Source of the DNA: Arthrobacter globiformis
GTDB taxonomy: Bacteria; Actinomycetota; Actinomycetes; Actinomycetales; Micrococcaceae
Direction: 5' to 3'
DNA length: 64,000 nucleotides
Assembly: GCF_030818015.1 (NCBI RefSeq)
Contig: NZ_JAUSZX010000001.1
Location: forward strand, 2,852,001 to 2,916,000
The notes under the pieces are model-generated. The model was given only the letters and a program-made list of their open reading frames with translations. It made no database searches and was not told where the DNA came from. This document shows, piece by piece, positions 1 to 7,038 of the stretch. The position numbers and the translations under genes are program-made. Numbering within the stretch: the stretch's first letter is position 1; each line of letters opens with the position of its first letter.

Positions 1-2
1 AC

Positions 3-131
3 GACAAAGAAATGCTGGACTGGATCTCTCCCCGCAAGCAGCGGGAAATCGACAACCAGGCCGCGTTCCTGCGCTTCCTCCTGGAGCGTGAAGAAGCGAT
101 CGCTCAAAGGGGTGAGAAATTGTATGGGTGA
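3..131 (+). CDS. C-terminal end of an unidentified protein (cut by window edge)
   Basis: An open frame runs in from the left edge and ends at a TGA. The 42 visible residues are charged and helical-looking, with an IDNQAAFLRFLLEREE stretch, and the codons show the G/C-rich third positions typical of this genome. The neighbouring frames do not look protein-like. The domain that would identify it lies outside the window, so I assign no function. It ends 134 bases before the polymerase start, so the two could be co-transcribed. Confidence 0.5.
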   Translation, partial: DKEMLDWISPRKQREIDNQAAFLRFLLEREEAIAQRGEKLYG

Positions 132-265
132 TTGACGGCCCCAATCGCGATCGCCCGAGTTGAAACAGACGAAAGGGCGCAATTGCCAAGGGCATATTAG
201 GCGGCCTCGTCGTCGTGCTTACTGGAGCCGGTGCCTGCCCGGGAACTTTAGGGCAGACTGGTGGC

Positions 266-1339
266 GTGAGCGGAATCCGGTGGGTGCTGCACGTCGATCT
301 CGACCAGTTCATCGCGGCGGTCGAAGTGCTCCGGCGGCCGGAGCTTGCGGGCAAGCCGCTCATTGTCGGGGGCCGGGGCGACCCCACGGAACGGGCTGTG
401 GTGTCCACCGCATCCTACGAAGCCAGGGCGTTCGGCGTGGGTTCCGGCATGCCCCTACGCATTGCGGCCCGGAAAGTGCCCGACGCTGTGATCCTGCCCG
501 TCGACCAGGAGGCCTACCTCGCGGCGTCTGAAACGGTGATGGCTACCCTGCGCGCGCAACCCGGCGCCATCGTGCAGGTGCTGGGTTGGGATGAAGCCTT
601 TGTAGGCACTGAGACAGAGAATCCGGAAGCCTACGCCCGGCAGCTGCAGGCCGCCGTCCTGAAGCGGACGCAGCTGCATTGCAGCGTGGGCATCGGCGAC
701 ACCCTGGTCCGAGCCAAGGTCGCCACCGGTTTCGGCAAGCCGGCCGGCGTCTTCCGTCTCACCGCCGGGAACTGGCTAGAGGTCATGGGCAGTCGGCCCA
801 CCAAGGACCTGTGGGGCGTCGGAACCAAAGTGTCGGGTCGGCTGGCCAAACTCGGCATCAACACAGTCGCCGAGCTCGCCGCGTCCGACCCCCAAGACCT
901 GGTCCCGGAGTTTGGCCCCAAGATGGGTCCCTGGTACGCGGAGCTCGGACGCGGCGACGGCGCCAGCGTTGTGGACGACACCCCGTGGGTTGCCCGCGGG
1001 CATAGCCGGGAGACCACCTTCCAGCGCGACCTGACCGAGCCTGTCCAGGTGGACGACGCCGTGCGGGAGCTGACAGCGCGTGTCCTGGAGGACGTTGTGG
1101 CCGAAGGACGGCCCGTGGTCGGGCTGACCCTCAAGGTTCGGTACGCGCCGTTCTTCACCAAGACCCACGCGAGGAAGATGCCCGAGACATTCGACCGGAA
1201 CGAAATCCTCGCCCGGGCCTTGGATCTCGCAGCCGGAATCGAAGCGGGCCGTCCGATCCGGCTCCTGGGCCTGCGGGCCGAAATGGCCATGCCCGACGAT
1301 GCCCGAAAGGGACACACGCCGACGCGCGGTGGTTGGTGA
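266..1339 (+). CDS. dinB: Y-family DNA polymerase, DinB2 type
   Basis: A translesion polymerase of the DinB family, 357 residues from the chosen GTG. The palm motif HVDLDQF places catalytic Asp at residue 11, and GWDEAF gives the Asp109-Glu110 pair. The ASYEAR and GMPLR finger motifs follow, then the thumb (WGVGTKVSGRLAKLGI) and a little-finger domain. The sequence resembles mycobacterial DinB2 more than DinB1. The residue matching the steric gate that normally excludes ribonucleotides (Phe13 in E. coli DinB, Leu14 in Mycobacterium smegmatis DinB2) is Ile16 here. I prefer GTG at 266 to GTG at 215 because homologues begin just before this palm strand; neither has a strong ribosome binding site. 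There is no C-terminal beta-clamp motif that I can recognise. No SOS box is evident upstream. Confidence 0.9.
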   Translation: MSGIRWVLHVDLDQFIAAVEVLRRPELAGKPLIVGGRGDPTERAVVSTASYEARAFGVGSGMPLRIAARKVPDAVILPVDQEAYLAASETVMATLRAQPGAIVQVLGWDEAFVGTETENPEAYARQLQAAVLKRTQLHCSVGIGDTLVRAKVATGFGKPAGVFRLTAGNWLEVMGSRPTKDLWGVGTKVSGRLAKLGINTVAELAASDPQDLVPEFGPKMGPWYAELGRGDGASVVDDTPWVARGHSRETTFQRDLTEPVQVDDAVRELTARVLEDVVAEGRPVVGLTLKVRYAPFFTKTHARKMPETFDRNEILARALDLAAGIEAGRPIRLLGLRAEMAMPDDARKGHTPTRGGW

Positions 1340-1444
1340 CGGCGTCGCTCCCTTTTTTGAGCCGTCCGGCCTGTTCGCGTGCGGAAGCTGGGCCTCGACA
1401 GTACCGTTCTCAGTCGGGGTAGGTTGTGAAAAAAGGAGAGTTCA

Positions 1445-2506
1445 ATGCGCGAAAAATTGCGTTGGGGCGTCCTGGGCAGTGCCCGCATCGTCCGCAAGAC
1501 GATTCCGGCATTACAGGAAACGAAAAACGGTGAAGTCGTAGGCATCGCTTCCCGCACTGAGGAAAAGGCTAGGGAATACGCCGACAAGCACGGCATCCCG
1601 CAGGCGTTTGGCTCTTATGAGGCGCTCCTCGCCTCCCCAGACATCGACGCTGTCTACATTCCGCTGCCGAACGCACTGCACCTCGAGTGGATCCTAAAAT
1701 CCCTGGACGCAGGCAAGCACGTCCTCTGTGAAAAACCCTTGGCGATGAGTGCCGCCGAGTGCGAGGAGATTGCGCGCAAGGCCGACGAGACCGGGCTCAG
1801 AGTCATGGAAGGCTTCATGTACCGTTTTCACCCGCGTTTCGAGAAGCTGCAAGAGCTGCTCGCGGCCCATGCGGTGGGCAAGCTGACATTTGTCCACGTC
1901 GGACACTCCTTCGACGCGGGCGGGGACGACAACATCCGCTGGTATTCCGGGCTTGGCGGCGGCGCACTTTTCGACACGGGGTGCTACTGCGTCAACGTGA
2001 GCCGGATGGTCACGGCGCAGGAGCCGAGTGGAGTCGCCGCCTTTGGCAACTACCGCGACGCCAACGACGGAGGTCTGATTGACACCAGCATTGCGGGCAT
2101 GCTGCGCTTCCCCGGCAGCGCAACCGCGCTTTTTGATACCGGGGTGAACCTCGAGCGTCGCAACTTTTTAGAACTCACGGGCACCGAGGGCCGGCTCTAC
2201 CTCGACAATCCTTTTGGGCTCTTGGAGGAGGATTCGGTCCTGGAGGAGCATCACTTCGGGCAGGACACTATCTATCACGAGGTCAAGGGCGAAAACCACT
2301 TCGTACGGATGGGCGAACACTTCGCCGACAGCGTCTTAAACGGTACGCCGCTCCGCTACGATCTCGCGGACGCGGCCAACAATGCGCGGGTGTTGGAAGC
2401 CCTCGACACGGCGGCGCGGACCCCAGAGGGGGCGTCTGAAGCGAAACCACATTCTGGCGCTGGCGCAGTCGTTAGCTGGTCCGTGAAGGGGCACCGGGAC
2501 CGCTGA
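1445..2506 (+). CDS. Gfo/Idh/MocA family NAD(P)-dependent oxidoreductase
   Basis: A 353-residue sugar or polyol dehydrogenase-like protein. The N-terminal Rossmann fold starts with GVLGSARIV, and the family EKP motif is Glu96-Lys97-Pro98 within VLCEKPLA. The C-terminal alpha/beta domain contains GGGALFDTGCYCVN, the usual active-site-facing helix. Length fits the family. An AAAGGAGAG ribosome binding site sits just before ATG 1445. No transporter or other sugar gene lies next to it, so the substrate cannot be inferred; related proteins oxidise sugars, inositol or trans-1,2-dihydrobenzene-1,2-diol. It is not closely similar to the two Gfo/Idh/MocA proteins at 10.5 and 15.8 kb. Confidence 0.85.
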   Translation: MREKLRWGVLGSARIVRKTIPALQETKNGEVVGIASRTEEKAREYADKHGIPQAFGSYEALLASPDIDAVYIPLPNALHLEWILKSLDAGKHVLCEKPLAMSAAECEEIARKADETGLRVMEGFMYRFHPRFEKLQELLAAHAVGKLTFVHVGHSFDAGGDDNIRWYSGLGGGALFDTGCYCVNVSRMVTAQEPSGVAAFGNYRDANDGGLIDTSIAGMLRFPGSATALFDTGVNLERRNFLELTGTEGRLYLDNPFGLLEEDSVLEEHHFGQDTIYHEVKGENHFVRMGEHFADSVLNGTPLRYDLADAANNARVLEALDTAARTPEGASEAKPHSGAGAVVSWSVKGHRDR

Positions 2507-2578
2507 GACCTTTGCGCGGCACGATGGCATCGGCGAGGATGAAAGCGATGCCCGTGCTGCGATGAAGGAGTCGACGCG

Positions 2579-2920
2579 ATGACCAAGTATCTGATCTCGT
2601 TTCCGAGTGCCGCCATGGTCTTCCCTGACGAAGACCTGCAGGCCGTTTCGGATGCGGCGCACGCAATCGTTCAGGAGGCGAAGGACGCCGGCGTCTGGGT
2701 GTTCGGCGGCGGCATCGATGAGAGCATCCCGCCCGTCATGGTCGACGGCGATGGGACCGTGCGCGATGGCACCTACCCGCAGACGACGCAGCTGGAGGGC
2801 GGCTACTCGGTGCTGGAGCTGCCCTCGTACGGTGCGGCCTTGGAGTGGGCCGCGAAGATGGCGGTCGCCTGCCGTTGCGCGCAGGAGGTGCGCGCTTTCC
2901 AATACGACCCCGCCAGCTAG
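2579..2920 (+). CDS. YCII-family protein
   Basis: A 113-residue protein of the YCII/DGPF ferredoxin-like fold. It starts MTKYLISFPS, carries the long central helix typical of the family and ends with a strand (CAQEVRAFQYDP). GAAGGAG precedes ATG 2579 at good spacing. In actinobacteria such proteins often sit beside an ECF sigma factor; I looked downstream to 3018 and found none. Function in the family is unclear, and a role as a small enzyme or binding subunit is only a suggestion. Confidence 0.75.
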   Translation: MTKYLISFPSAAMVFPDEDLQAVSDAAHAIVQEAKDAGVWVFGGGIDESIPPVMVDGDGTVRDGTYPQTTQLEGGYSVLELPSYGAALEWAAKMAVACRCAQEVRAFQYDPAS

Positions 2921-3018
2921 GTTTGGGCTGGGTGATCCCCGCCTCTGGGCTCGCCCGGAAGAACTCCAGGTGATGGGACGAGCGACCCAAATGGTCTGGC
3001 TATGGGCCGATCCGGGTG

Positions 3019-3456
3019 TCAGTCTTTCTTCAGTTTCTCGGCGAGCATCACGAGGATTCCGCTGGGACCGCGGAGGTACGTGAGTTTGTAGACGTCGCCG
3101 TAGGTCGCCACGCCGCGAAGCGGACGGCATCCGTGCTTCGCAGCTACCTCAAGGGCTTTGTCTATGTCGTCGACCGAGAAGGCCACGCGGTGCATGCCGA
3201 TGTCGTTGGGACGAGTTGGGTTCGACTCGATCGCTTTGGGGTGGATGTATTCGAAGAGCTCAAGTCGACCATGACCGTCTGGTGTCTGGAGCATCGCAAT
3301 TTTGGCGTGGTTGCCATCAAGGCCGACGGCCGTCTCGGTCCACTCGCCGCTGACCGTATCACGGCCGACGACCGTGAGCCCCAGGTCGGTGAAAAACGCG
3401 ATTGCTGCTTCGAGGTCGCGAACGGCGATACCGACGTTCTCAAGTTTGATGGCCAT
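3019..3456 (-). CDS. VOC/glyoxalase superfamily protein
   Basis: A 145-residue vicinal-oxygen-chelate protein with two beta-alpha-beta-beta-beta modules. The first starts LENVGIAVRDLEAAIAFF and the second IGMHRVAFSVDDIDKALE; the first strand lacks the usual metal His, while MHRVAF and RLELFEY provide a His and a Glu at expected metal positions. Length and the LELFEY motif resemble methylmalonyl-CoA epimerase and lactoylglutathione lyase relatives. No mutase gene is nearby, so I leave the substrate open. It is transcribed towards the YCII gene. Confidence 0.75.
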   Translation of the reverse strand: MAIKLENVGIAVRDLEAAIAFFTDLGLTVVGRDTVSGEWTETAVGLDGNHAKIAMLQTPDGHGRLELFEYIHPKAIESNPTRPNDIGMHRVAFSVDDIDKALEVAAKHGCRPLRGVATYGDVYKLTYLRGPSGILVMLAEKLKKD

Positions 3457-3741
3457 GCGTTGAAGCTACCAAGGCGGACCGATTAGCTCCAGTGGCGAGC
3501 CGGGACTCGACTGAACAAGTTCCGGGAGTCAATGTCAACAGAGTGCCCAAACCAGCAAGTTGGGGTGTGCTGCTGTCTCTTCACTCCTCAGAAACCTGCG
3601 CGCAGATTCTTGGAGGGCATTTATTCCTGCATTTGCACGCTTGGCGATGATCACCAGAGGAACCACCAGCGGACAGAATAGATACTTGATACCCACCTGC
3701 GGTCGTTGCGAAGAGTCGGACCCAGCCGGCCAGTTTTCCTT
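3457..3741. other. Gene-free stretch at the edge of the accessory patch
   Basis: I find no convincing reading frame on either strand in these 285 bases. The short frames present have poor codon usage and no ribosome binding site. Base composition is visibly less G/C-rich than the flanking genes, which fits the start of a patch of acquired or decaying DNA running to about 7 kb. Confidence 0.4.
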
Positions 3742-4194
3742 CTACGGCTCTCGCCGAACCACTTCGAGGACGTGGGCATAGTTTTGTTCAAGTGTGGGCT
3801 CCGGGGTAGCCAGGCGTCCTAGCGCGACTCGAACGACGTCGACGGCATTGTTCCTGGTGATACGAACCCGAGGGTATCCCTCCTCGATTACTTCCCAGTG
3901 GGCGCCGGGAACTGTGTGCGTGAGGAGATCTCCGTAGAACATGCCGATAGGGCGGGCAAGCTCGGCCGGCAAACCATCATTGATGGCCTGATCAAGAGTG
4001 GCGAGGCTTTCTGCTTTGCGTAGCAGTGTTTGACCTCGCTCTTGGAAATAGCTGTGGAGTTCGTCGTATCCGCCGACGTTGGTTGGCGGGGGTACCACGG
4101 CATCCGAAGTGACTGGCTTATATTCTGCGTACCTTCTCGGCATTCCCGCCGGCAGTTTCTGCAGAGGTTCGTCGGGATCTTCGGGGATGCCCAT
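3742..4194 (-). CDS. Hypothetical protein
   Basis: A 150-residue soluble protein that I do not recognise. It is Pro-rich at the N terminus (residues 1-40) and then predicted mostly helical. The sequence from about residue 85 (IGMFYGDLLTHTVPGAHWEV) to RNNAVDVVRVALGRL looks like a compact folded domain; such layouts occur in small actinobacterial DUF proteins and immunity-like proteins, but I cannot assign a family. AGGA lies upstream of ATG 4194. Lower G/C content than the core genes and no operon partner suggest an accessory gene. Confidence 0.6.
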   Translation of the reverse strand: MGIPEDPDEPLQKLPAGMPRRYAEYKPVTSDAVVPPPTNVGGYDELHSYFQERGQTLLRKAESLATLDQAINDGLPAELARPIGMFYGDLLTHTVPGAHWEVIEEGYPRVRITRNNAVDVVRVALGRLATPEPTLEQNYAHVLEVVRREP

Positions 4195-4302
4195 GTGGTC
4201 ATCCTAAGCACACCCATTTCGCGTTGGTCGGATTACCGGGAGCCGAACCCTGACCGGGCGAAAACTGACCATCTGGTGCAGTGGACGCAAGGACATTCCC
4301 CG

Positions 4303-4665
4303 CTAGCCGGGGTTGAATGGCAAAGGAGCGCCCTGTTCGAACGGGACGACCCCCTGGTCAGGGGTCATCGTGAACCACTCGCGGTCCTGCTCGGTGGCGA
4401 AGATGAGGACTCGTTGATTCGTGTCCAGCGGGTCCCCGTTGGGATAGGACTCCCCACCGGTGCAGGTCTGGGGCATGGACGAGATGAGGACGGTTTCCTG
4501 CCCTGCCTTGCCCTTGTACGATCTACTCGCGGCGTCGGGTTGAAACTCAACCGTGACTGAGCCTCTTCCTCCGGTCTCGCCGTTGGGGAACCTCCTGCGG
4601 GACCCGTTACGGTCCCAGATGGCGGATCGCCAAAGCCCAGGAGGAAGCTGCGCGGAAACAGCCAA
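4303..4665 (-). CDS. Hypothetical protein, possibly a 5'-truncated gene
   Basis: An open frame of 120 residues. The C-terminal 80 residues (from SVTVEFQPDAA to the end) look like a genuine beta-rich domain with one Cys. The first 35 residues are Arg-rich and unlike a natural N terminus, and no ribosome binding site precedes the start. The simplest reading is the tail of a longer, perhaps exported, protein that has lost its beginning. I do not recognise the family. Confidence 0.35.
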   Translation of the reverse strand: MAVSAQLPPGLWRSAIWDRNGSRRRFPNGETGGRGSVTVEFQPDAASRSYKGKAGQETVLISSMPQTCTGGESYPNGDPLDTNQRVLIFATEQDREWFTMTPDQGVVPFEQGAPLPFNPG

Positions 4666-4741
4666 AGCTCTCCCCGGTCAAACGCCTGGCACCTGCTCGC
4701 CCTGAAGACGGCAGGCACCCACTGGGTGGCACGGGACCGTG

Positions 4742-5080
4742 TCAGGCAGCCGCTTTCTCGACGAGCGCGCGAATCTTGGCCTCAGTCGTAGCATCCAGCG
4801 AGGTGATGGTCCAGGCGACCGGGTGCATGTTGGCGCCCTCCTCGCGTGCGGGGTTCACAACTTCGCCAAAGCCGAACGCTATGAAGTCCTTATCCGGTTT
4901 GATGTAGCAGATGTCCTTGCCGTCCTTCACATAGAACGGGAGTCCCCAGCGGACGATCGGCTCTAACGAGGGCGCGCTCTCCCGGATGATGCGATGCAGG
5001 CGCTCTCCAATCTCCCGGTACTGTGCGGGGGCTTCGCTGAGTTTGGTGAGAACGGCTGCGTCACCCTTCTTCGTGAACAT
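4742..5080 (-). CDS. DUF1801 / YdhG-like protein
   Basis: A 112-residue protein of the DUF1801 family, sometimes annotated as an iron-chaperone-like fold. It has the characteristic IVRWGLPFYVKDGKDICYIKPDKDFIAFGF core, where tryptophan and aromatic residues pack the fold, and a final helix. GGAGG precedes ATG 5080. The biochemical role of the family is not settled. It stands alone in the accessory patch, but it looks intact and expressible. Confidence 0.75.
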   Translation of the reverse strand: MFTKKGDAAVLTKLSEAPAQYREIGERLHRIIRESAPSLEPIVRWGLPFYVKDGKDICYIKPDKDFIAFGFGEVVNPAREEGANMHPVAWTITSLDATTEAKIRALVEKAAA

Positions 5081-5103
5081 CGTGTCAGGCCTCCTTCAAA
5101 TTG

Positions 5104-5337
5104 TCAGGCACTTGTTGTAGCCGGCCTCGTGCGCCCGTGGACCACCGAGGCGTCTGCGACCGGCGACGGCGCCAAGCCTACGTCGCCAGGGCGGAAGTAG
5201 TCGAGGCATGCGACCCAATCGAGGCAATCCGCGATCCGGCTGGGCTCTTCGTGGTCGACGATGATGCGCTTACAACCGGCGACGCGCAACTCGGCGTTCT
5301 GCCCCGGGTTGACCAAGTCCAACTGGGGGCAGATCAC
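5104..5337 (-). pseudogene. Remnant of a serine recombinase (resolvase) N-terminal domain
   Basis: A 77-residue frame contains GQNAELRVAGCKRIIVDH followed about 20 residues later by ACLDYFRPGD. In Tn3-type resolvases and invertases these align with the Q-x-x-x-L-x-x-x-G-C-x-x-I-x-x-D-x segment and the L-x-x-L-R-P-G-D segment of the catalytic domain. The catalytic Ser region (normally YARVST) has become unrecognisable, and the dimerisation helix and DNA-binding domain are missing. It is therefore a decayed fragment, and it points to a former mobile element here. Confidence 0.5.
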
Positions 5338-5417
5338 GATTCCAGAGTATGACGCCTGGCAAACAGAGCCGGCTGCGCATCTCCGGGAGTGTGTACTCGA
5401 CAGGAATCATGAAGAAG

Positions 5418-6056
5418 CTACTGCCAGGACATTGTGAACCAGACGGTCGCGAAGGCATATCCCACTAGTGCCAGAAGTGCGAACCGTTTGGGCGTCCCGA
5501 ACGGGTTATTTTTCGTGAACCCGAAAAAGGAATTGATGTTGAAAAGGTGAAGCAGCAAACCGCCGCCCAGCAGCCCGACATGCATGGAGGACGGGGCCAG
5601 CACGAGAACCGTTGCCGCGAAGAACGCATACTCGAGAGCGAAGGCCAGGCGGGGGCGCGACCACAAGCCAAGCCCGATAAGGCGGTCACTTTGGCCCCAT
5701 CCTCGAATTGGCAGGTCACGGAGGTGAACCACTGCATCAAGAAGCCAGTGCGACAAGACGCCAATCCAGAAAAGCACGCCGACAAGAGCACTCTGGTAGA
5801 TCAGGCCGGCCAACAGCGCCGGCAAGAGGCTAAGTGCGCCGCCGAGAACCAGCGAATGAGAATACGGGTAGGAGGTGAATTCGACCCCCGTCTGCAACGG
5901 ATTGTCGCGGTCTACCCTTAGCCGCTCCCTGCCGGCGAAAACCAGCGCAGGCCACACAAGGTCGGGCCAAGCGACCGCGACGGCGATGGGCAGAGCGGGC
6001 GCCTCGGGCGCCACAGTGAGAATGGCCGCTGCCGCGGCGAAATGACCTATGTACAC
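5418..6056 (-). CDS. Membrane protein, YbcI/DUF457-like family
   Basis: A 212-residue integral membrane protein with about six hydrophobic segments. Related proteins begin MFxGHxA, matching VYIGHFAAAAAIL here, so I use GTG 6056; the in-frame extension up to 6137 is Arg-rich and unlike a membrane protein N terminus. The motifs AWPDLVWPALV, YPYSHSL and SHWLLDAVVH carry conserved Asp and His residues that resemble the membrane-bound metal-dependent hydrolase (YdjM/YbcI) pattern. Catalytic function in this family has not been proven. The hydrophobic tail is complete. Confidence 0.7.
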   Translation of the reverse strand: MYIGHFAAAAAILTVAPEAPALPIAVAVAWPDLVWPALVFAGRERLRVDRDNPLQTGVEFTSYPYSHSLVLGGALSLLPALLAGLIYQSALVGVLFWIGVLSHWLLDAVVHLRDLPIRGWGQSDRLIGLGLWSRPRLAFALEYAFFAATVLVLAPSSMHVGLLGGGLLLHLFNINSFFGFTKNNPFGTPKRFALLALVGYAFATVWFTMSWQ

Positions 6057-6070
6057 GAGCGCAAAGCCTA

Positions 6071-6256
6071 CAGTTTGGGGGCGATGCAGCCGCCGTCCGT
6101 GTCGAGACCCGCTGGCGGGTGGATGTCTCGGGAACACATCTCACGGTCAGCGACAGCTGGGAGGTCAACAACGACCGTTTCTGGCCTGCCTTCGGCGAGC
6201 CTCCGAAATCGCTGCCCTGTGGAGTTCAGCGCTACATGTTGGCCCTATTGAAATAG
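6071..6256 (+). pseudogene. Start-less coding remnant
   Basis: One frame without any ATG, GTG or TTG start reads as a plausible protein C terminus: VETRWRVDVSGTHLTVSDSW, then EVNNDRFWPAFGEPPKSLPC, ending QRYMLALLK before a TAG at 6254. The codons favour G/C third positions, unlike the alternative frames. The upstream part is missing, replaced by the membrane gene on the other strand. I read it as the tail of a lost gene. The family is unknown. Confidence 0.35.
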
Positions 6257-6378
6257 CTTTTGCCGTGCACACCTGACGCTCCCATAAGTGTCAATCGCAG
6301 AGCCTGCTCCTTTCTTCGTGACGCTGCCGATAACTGCGGGACGGTCCTGTTGGCGTAGCCACCGCTATTGTGGCCAGC

Positions 6379-6786
6379 ATGGGGTATCAGGAGAAGTGGA
6401 ACATCTTCCCGAACGGGCGGGGTGAGTGGGTGGGGTATCCCTCCGCTGCAAGGCGGGCCGATCCGCAGGCCACCGACATGGAAGCCGTGACCCTAGACAT
6501 GCTGGCCTTCGCCACGCTACTGGGGCTCATCCGGCTGCCCGAGTTGGCGCGGGAGTATGAGTCGCTTGCGATGGACCAAAGGACGGACGGCTCAGCCCAA
6601 GCGGTGGAGAAGGCGCGGGAGTGGGTGCTCCCCACCCTTCAATCAGGTCCCGGCCGTCTTGATGATCGGTACATCCAGAAGCGGGATGGCTCAGTCGACC
6701 CATACCTCAGCGATTGGTATGACGCGCTTCGCGACAGGCTCGGCGGTTTTGCGAGCGGCACATCGGGGGTAACAGGAGACAAGTAG
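6379..6786 (+). CDS. Hypothetical protein
   Basis: A 135-residue protein I do not recognise. It is soluble and rich in Trp, Tyr and Arg, with a hydrophobic helix around residues 35-55 (LDMLAFATLLGLIRL). The C-terminal end is Gly/Ser-rich and probably flexible. No ribosome binding site precedes ATG 6379; a TATTGT hexamer at 6365-6370 could be a -10 element giving a leaderless or nearly leaderless transcript. GTG 6370 is an alternative start. Codon use is consistent with a real gene. Confidence 0.5.
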   Translation: MGYQEKWNIFPNGRGEWVGYPSAARRADPQATDMEAVTLDMLAFATLLGLIRLPELAREYESLAMDQRTDGSAQAVEKAREWVLPTLQSGPGRLDDRYIQKRDGSVDPYLSDWYDALRDRLGGFASGTSGVTGDK

Positions 6787-7038
6787 GGCGGCTTGCACCT
6801 GGGGAATCCATGAAGGCAAGCGCTCTAGACGGACGGCAGAGACTCCGGCGCGTTCGGGCACTTGAGCATCAACTTGAGGAGCTCCGCGACGAAGTTCCCC
6901 GTCCCGGCTAGTCAGGGCCCGTGCTTACCCCGGTTGGGCTTCATGGTTACCCTGGTTGGGCTTCATGCCGGGCGAACCTTGACTGGGCTGGGCTGCCGGA
7001 GTCGACCCCTGCTGCTCAAGCGTTTAGCGGAAGCGCTC
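6787..7038. other. Intergenic stretch with a possible 33-residue ORF
   Basis: There is no substantial gene here. A small frame on the plus strand at 6810-6911 begins ATG AAG after GGGGAATCC and encodes an Arg/Glu/Leu-rich peptide (MKASALDGRQRLRRVRALEH at its start) that would be helical. I cannot say whether it is translated. A near-perfect tandem repeat follows at 6925-6967. Confidence 0.3.
6925..6967. repeat. Tandem repeat, two 21-bp copies with 22-bp period
   Basis: GGTTGGGCTTCATG occurs at 6932-6945 and again at 6954-6967. Extending left gives 21-base units (6925-6945 and 6947-6967) that differ at one position. The repeat lies in non-coding DNA downstream of the hypothetical gene and beyond the end of the membrane gene. 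It shows no terminator-like stem. Confidence 0.6.

Noticed and set aside
631..1596. A 321-residue minus-strand frame over the polymerase gene
   Set aside because: The polymerase frame carries all catalytic motifs; the antisense frame is Ser/Arg/Thr-rich without domain features.
2336..3130. A 264-residue minus-strand frame across the oxidoreductase end, the YCII gene and the gap
   Set aside because: It crosses two real genes and is Arg-rich; the YCII protein on the plus strand has a proper ribosome binding site.
4365..4718. A second minus-strand frame overlapping the hypothetical gene at 4303-4665
   Set aside because: Its composition is Arg/Pro/Ser-rich in the style of a wrong frame, while the other frame has a coherent C-terminal domain.
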